A stretch of 64,000 bases of DNA, taken from NCBI GenBank assembly GCA_902571955.1, contig CACGDZ010000001.1, positions 184,877-248,876 of the forward strand, written 5' to 3'. The position numbers were made by a program, and so were the translations under genes. This DNA is from an uncultured Pelagibacteraceae bacterium (GTDB lineage: Bacteria > Pseudomonadota > Alphaproteobacteria > Pelagibacterales > Pelagibacteraceae). Of this stretch, positions 60,213 to 64,000 are shown piece by piece. Below the pieces are notes generated by a model. That model was not told the DNA's origin. It saw only the letters and a program-made list of their open reading frames with translations, and ran no database searches. How positions within the stretch are numbered: position 1 is the first letter of the stretch; every line of letters starts with the position of its first letter.

Positions 60213-61205
60213 CTACATACCCCACCGCATAGCAGCAGTATGTACAGGTGCATCCCAATTTTTTAAAATTTCCTCATCACATTTTAGAAGTGTTATTGAT
60301 GCTCCTTGCATTTCAAGTGATGTACAATAATTACCAACTAAACTTCTTGTGATTTCAATTCCTTTAGATTTTAAAATTTCACAAGCATTATCGTATACTA
60401 AATATAATTCAGTAAGAGGAGTTCCACCCATACCATTTACAAATAGAAGCGTCTTTTCATTTTTTTGTGGTTTTAAATCATCAATTATTGCTTCCAACAT
60501 GTTATTTACTATTATTTTTGATGGTTGAATTTTTTCTCTCTTTCTCCCAGGTTCACCGTGTATACCTACTCCAAATTCCATTTCATCATTTCCAATATCA
60601 AAAGTTGGTTTGCCTGCAGCAGGAACTGTGCAACTAGTAAAAGCAACCCCCATGGTTCCTGAGTTTTTGTTTACTTTTTCACCAAGTTTTTTACATTCTT
60701 CTAAAGAACCTCCATTCTCAGCAAGTGATCCAACAATCTTTTCGACCAAAACTGTTGCGGCGACACCACGTCTTCCAGTTGTAAATGTTGAGTCCTCAAC
60801 GGCAACATCATCGTTAGTAATGATGCTATCATTTTTACCTGAGTACATTTCTGCACCCATTTGAAAATTCATAATATCTCCAGAATAATTTTTAACTATA
60901 AACAAAACACCAGCTCCGCTATCCACATGTTCAGCAGCTGCTTGCATTTGATCTGGAGTGGGTGCAGAAAAAACAAAACCTGGACATGCTGCATCTAGCA
61001 TTCCATGACCAACAAAACCACCGTGCATAGGTTCATGTCCACTTCCTCCACCTGAAATTAAAGACACTTTTCCTTCTTTAGTTTTTGTCTTTCTAGAAAT
61101 GAAGTTTGGCTCAAAATTTACTTTGATTATATCATTATGCGCTTTACCAAATCCATTAAGACTTTCTTTTAAAAAATCGTCAACATTATTTATAAATTTT
61201 TTCAT
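60213..61205 (-). CDS. dhaK: Dihydroxyacetone kinase-type subunit DhaK
   Basis: SGGGSGHEPMHGGFVGHGMLDAACPG; substrate-binding His in GVGIHGEPG. Confidence 0.93.
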   Translation of the reverse strand: MKKFINNVDDFLKESLNGFGKAHNDIIKVNFEPNFISRKTKTKEGKVSLISGGGSGHEPMHGGFVGHGMLDAACPGFVFSAPTPDQMQAAAEHVDSGAGVLFIVKNYSGDIMNFQMGAEMYSGKNDSIITNDDVAVEDSTFTTGRRGVAATVLVEKIVGSLAENGGSLEECKKLGEKVNKNSGTMGVAFTSCTVPAAGKPTFDIGNDEMEFGVGIHGEPGRKREKIQPSKIIVNNMLEAIIDDLKPQKNEKTLLFVNGMGGTPLTELYLVYDNACEILKSKGIEITRSLVGNYCTSLEMQGASITLLKCDEEILKNWDAPVHTAAMRWGM

Positions 61206-61213
61206 ATTTCCTC

Positions 61214-61843
61214 CTATTTGTTAATTAGTGATTTGCATATTGTATCGATTATAAGTTGTGATGAACGAGCGCCTGGATCTATATGACCTTTAGCACGTTC
61301 TCCTAAAAATGAAGCTCTACCTTTGGTAGCAAGCATGTCTTTAGTTGATAACATTCTGTCTTCAGCAATTTTTATTATCTCACTTAACCCTTCTTTCATA
61401 TTCGCATTACTACTTTTTAATTCATTAAGTTTTTCTGATACTGGAATTAAAACATCCATCATAGTTTTTTCTCCAACATCTGCTTTTCCTCTTTCTTTCA
61501 TTGCATTAATTCCTGTTATGACCATTTCGCATGCTTTGTTAAAATCTATATTTTTATCTAGATCTGGTGTTTTAGCCATAGACATGAAGAAAGTTCCAAA
61601 CAAAGCTCCAGAGGAGCCACCTATACCTGACAAGACTTTCATAGCGATCATATTTAAACCTTTTTGCAAAGGGAGGTTTTTAATATCAGTTTCAAGCTCA
61701 ACAACTAACTTAAGACCTCTTTGCACATTAAATATGTGATCCCCATCTCCAATATTTTGATCTAGTGCTTCAATTTCTGCTGCATTTTCATCAATGACTA
61801 TTTGAATATTTTTTGCTTGAGAAATTAAAAAACTAACGCTCAT
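61214..61843 (-). CDS. dhaL: Dihydroxyacetone kinase-type subunit DhaL
   Basis: LDQNIGDGDHIFN; GGSSGALFGTFF; DPGARSS. Confidence 0.93.
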   Translation of the reverse strand: MSVSFLISQAKNIQIVIDENAAEIEALDQNIGDGDHIFNVQRGLKLVVELETDIKNLPLQKGLNMIAMKVLSGIGGSSGALFGTFFMSMAKTPDLDKNIDFNKACEMVITGINAMKERGKADVGEKTMMDVLIPVSEKLNELKSSNANMKEGLSEIIKIAEDRMLSTKDMLATKGRASFLGERAKGHIDPGARSSQLIIDTICKSLINK

Positions 61844-62843
61844 ATATCCTTTGGTCTATGTTATCAAATTTTAAAACTTTATTTGTATTAAAGTCAAAAT
61901 TAATTTTTTTATTAATTGATGATTTATAGCTACCCTGAATTGATGCCAATATTTCATTATCTTGAAAATTAATAGCCACAACAGTCTCTGAACCTAAATT
62001 TTCTATAGAAATAACCCTTCCTTCGTATGGTCCGTCACCTAGCTCTATATTTTCTGGTCTAAGTCCAATTTTTGGTATGTTGTTATCTAGTTTAAATAAA
62101 GAACCAGGTAAAATATTTATTTTTGGTGACCCCAATCTTTGGGATACATAAATTGAATTTGGATTTTCATAAATTTCTTCAGGAGTTCCGATTTGAACAA
62201 TTTTGCCTTCTTTTAAAACTCCAATTTTATCTGCCAATGTTGTTGCTTCAGCCTGATCATGTGTAACATACAAAATGGTAGCGTTTAGATTTAATTGAAT
62301 ATTTTTTAATTCAACTCTAAGTGTTTCTCTTAGTTTAGCATCTAATGAGGATAATGGCTCATCCATTAAATAGATATTTGGTTCACGTACAAGAGCTCTA
62401 CCAATAGCTACTCTTTGCATTTCTCCACCCGAAAGTTGAGTTGCTTTATTTTTTAATTTGTTTGTAATTTTGAGCATTTCAGCAATTTTCTCAACTTTAT
62501 TTTTTATTTCTTGCTCAGGAAGTTTTCTCATCGGTGACCTTAATGGAAAAGCAAGATTTTCATAAACAGTATAATGAGGATAAAGAGAGTATTGTTGAAA
62601 AACAAAAGTTACATCTCTTGAAGCAGGTTGATCATGGGTTATATTTTCATCATTAAATAATACATCTCCAGAATCAATTTTCTCTAAACCAGCTATACAT
62701 CTAAGTGTTGTAGTTTTCCCAGCACCAGATGGACCTAGTAATACAAAAAATTGACCATCTTCAATTGTAAGATTTATATCCTCCAAAGCTTTAATTTTTT
62801 TATTATAAGTTTTAAATAATTTTTTTAATTCCACTTTTGCCAT
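61833..62843 (-). CDS. ABC transporter ATPase (UgpC/GlpT-like), second of pair
   Basis: GPSGAGKTTTLR; LSGGEMQRVAIGRA; TOBE-like C-terminus. Confidence 0.92.
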   Translation of the reverse strand: MAKVELKKLFKTYNKKIKALEDINLTIEDGQFFVLLGPSGAGKTTTLRCIAGLEKIDSGDVLFNDENITHDQPASRDVTFVFQQYSLYPHYTVYENLAFPLRSPMRKLPEQEIKNKVEKIAEMLKITNKLKNKATQLSGGEMQRVAIGRALVREPNIYLMDEPLSSLDAKLRETLRVELKNIQLNLNATILYVTHDQAEATTLADKIGVLKEGKIVQIGTPEEIYENPNSIYVSQRLGSPKINILPGSLFKLDNNIPKIGLRPENIELGDGPYEGRVISIENLGSETVVAINFQDNEILASIQGSYKSSINKKINFDFNTNKVLKFDNIDQRIYER

Positions 62844-63925
62844 TATTTTATAAACTCACTGTTTAAAGATTTGTCCGTTTGACCGTCAAAAATAATAATA
62901 TTATTATTTAAAGGTTTAACCTGAACATTCTCATTCAATTTAACACTAACAGAAATATCTGTTTTAACTTTAATTTCACCTAAACTTGTTTTAATTGTAA
63001 TTATTTTTCTTGATCCTAAGTACTCTACTCCAAAAACCGACCCTTTAAGACCTTCATTATTATTTAGAGTTAAATTTTCTGGACGTATGCCAAAAAAATT
63101 TTTACTTCCTTTTGAATCCTCAAGTTGTTTGGGAATATCAAATTTAGCACCTTCGATATTTACAATAGATTGGTCTTTTGAAATTCCTTCATTAACTTCA
63201 AAAAAGTTCATACCTGGAGATCCTATAAATGAGGCTACAAATTTAGTTTTAGGTTTATTATAAATAATATTAGGCTCATCAGCTTGTAATATTTCACCGC
63301 CATCCATAACTGCAATTCGGTCAGCTAATGACATTGCTTCTAACTGATCATGAGTTACATAAACTGTAGTTGCTGCAATATCCAAATGTAGTTTTTTTAA
63401 TTCTAGGCACATTAATTCCCTAAATTCAGCATCTAAAGTTCCTAATGGCTCGTCCATTAAAAATGCTTTTGGTCTCCTAACAAGCGCTCTACCTAAAGCC
63501 ACCCGTTGTCTATCTCCTCCTGAAAGCGAGGAAATGTTAGAATTTAAAATATGATCAATTCTTAAGAGTTTTGCTGCTTCTTCAACTCTAATTTTGATAT
63601 CACTTCTTTTATAACCTTGCATTTTTAGAGGAAATGATAAGTTATTTCTTACATTCATGTGTGGATAGAGGGCAAATAATTGAAAAACAAAAGCAATATC
63701 TCTTTCTGATGCTCTTAACATTCCTACCTCTTCATCTCCAAGATATATCTCACCAGATGTAGGTAATTCTAATCCTGCAATCATTCGAAGTGTTGTAGTT
63801 TTTCCACAACCCGAGGGCCCAAGTAGAACAAAGAACTCTTTATCATTAATCGTTAAATTAGAATTTTTAACTGCAGTAAAATCGCCAAATGATTTTTGTA
63901 AATTTACTATTTTAATTTGAGACAT
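62843..63925 (-). CDS. ABC transporter ATPase (UgpC/GlpS-like), first of pair
   Basis: GPSGCGKTTTLR; LSGGDRQRVALGRA; overlaps next ATPase by 1 nt. Confidence 0.92.
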   Translation of the reverse strand: MSQIKIVNLQKSFGDFTAVKNSNLTINDKEFFVLLGPSGCGKTTTLRMIAGLELPTSGEIYLGDEEVGMLRASERDIAFVFQLFALYPHMNVRNNLSFPLKMQGYKRSDIKIRVEEAAKLLRIDHILNSNISSLSGGDRQRVALGRALVRRPKAFLMDEPLGTLDAEFRELMCLELKKLHLDIAATTVYVTHDQLEAMSLADRIAVMDGGEILQADEPNIIYNKPKTKFVASFIGSPGMNFFEVNEGISKDQSIVNIEGAKFDIPKQLEDSKGSKNFFGIRPENLTLNNNEGLKGSVFGVEYLGSRKIITIKTSLGEIKVKTDISVSVKLNENVQVKPLNNNIIIFDGQTDKSLNSEFIK

Positions 63926-63926
63926 A

Positions 63927-64000
63927 TCAATCCGGAAAGTGGCTTGTGATTATGAAACCTATAGTTCCAACTAAAATTACAATAAAAGAATAAGTAAACA
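63927..64000 (-). CDS. C-terminal fragment of an upstream membrane protein (runs off right edge)
   Basis: Frame ending FTYSFIVILVGTIGFIITSHFPD* with TGA 2 nt before the ATPase ATG. Confidence 0.4.
   Translation of the reverse strand, partial: FTYSFIVILVGTIGFIITSHFPD

Noticed and set aside
61323-61739. 138-aa plus-strand ORF
   Set aside because: Antisense to dhaL; no family features
1-64000. CRISPR arrays, rRNA/tRNA genes, IS elements, prophage, riboswitches
   Set aside because: No regular repeats, no tRNA-like or rRNA-like sequence, no transposase/integrase/phage proteins; intergenic gaps are mostly under 150 nt

Overview
AT-rich, densely packed bacterial chromosome segment. Protein content and gene order look like a SAR11/Pelagibacterales-type alphaproteobacterium; this is inferred, not tested by search. 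Positions 1-41 kb are mostly housekeeping: lptD(partial)/lptG/lptF, pepA, ndk, purN/purM, an hda-like gene, aspS, accBC, aroQ, thiSG, RNase E/G, mrcA, prfB (with an apparent programmed +1 frameshift), an AsmA-like protein, tyrS, anmK, a complete Rrf2-sufBCDSU-sufT-sufA operon ending in a SET-domain gene, glnA, and a molybdenum-cofactor/MsrPQ cluster. Positions 41-64 kb look like an accessory carbohydrate/polyol catabolism region: ABC sugar importer with GH1 and GH4 glycosidases, AKR/SDR/IolG/IolE-like enzymes, a TRAP transporter, a di-haem MauG/CcpA-like peroxidase, Gfo/Idh and 2-hydroxyacid dehydrogenases, DhaK/DhaL, and a dual-ATPase ABC system running off the right edge. Best items for follow-up: the RLSMT/SETD-like SET protein coupled to the suf operon, a Cys-poor stand-alone NrdJ C-terminal homologue, RNase E without a Zn-link, the MauG-like gene with no canonical start codon, an unlisted 56-aa ORF with a promoter that predicts a leaderless mRNA, and the DhaKL/dual-ATPase and GH1/GH4 operons. 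I saw no rRNA, tRNA, CRISPR array, IS element or prophage.
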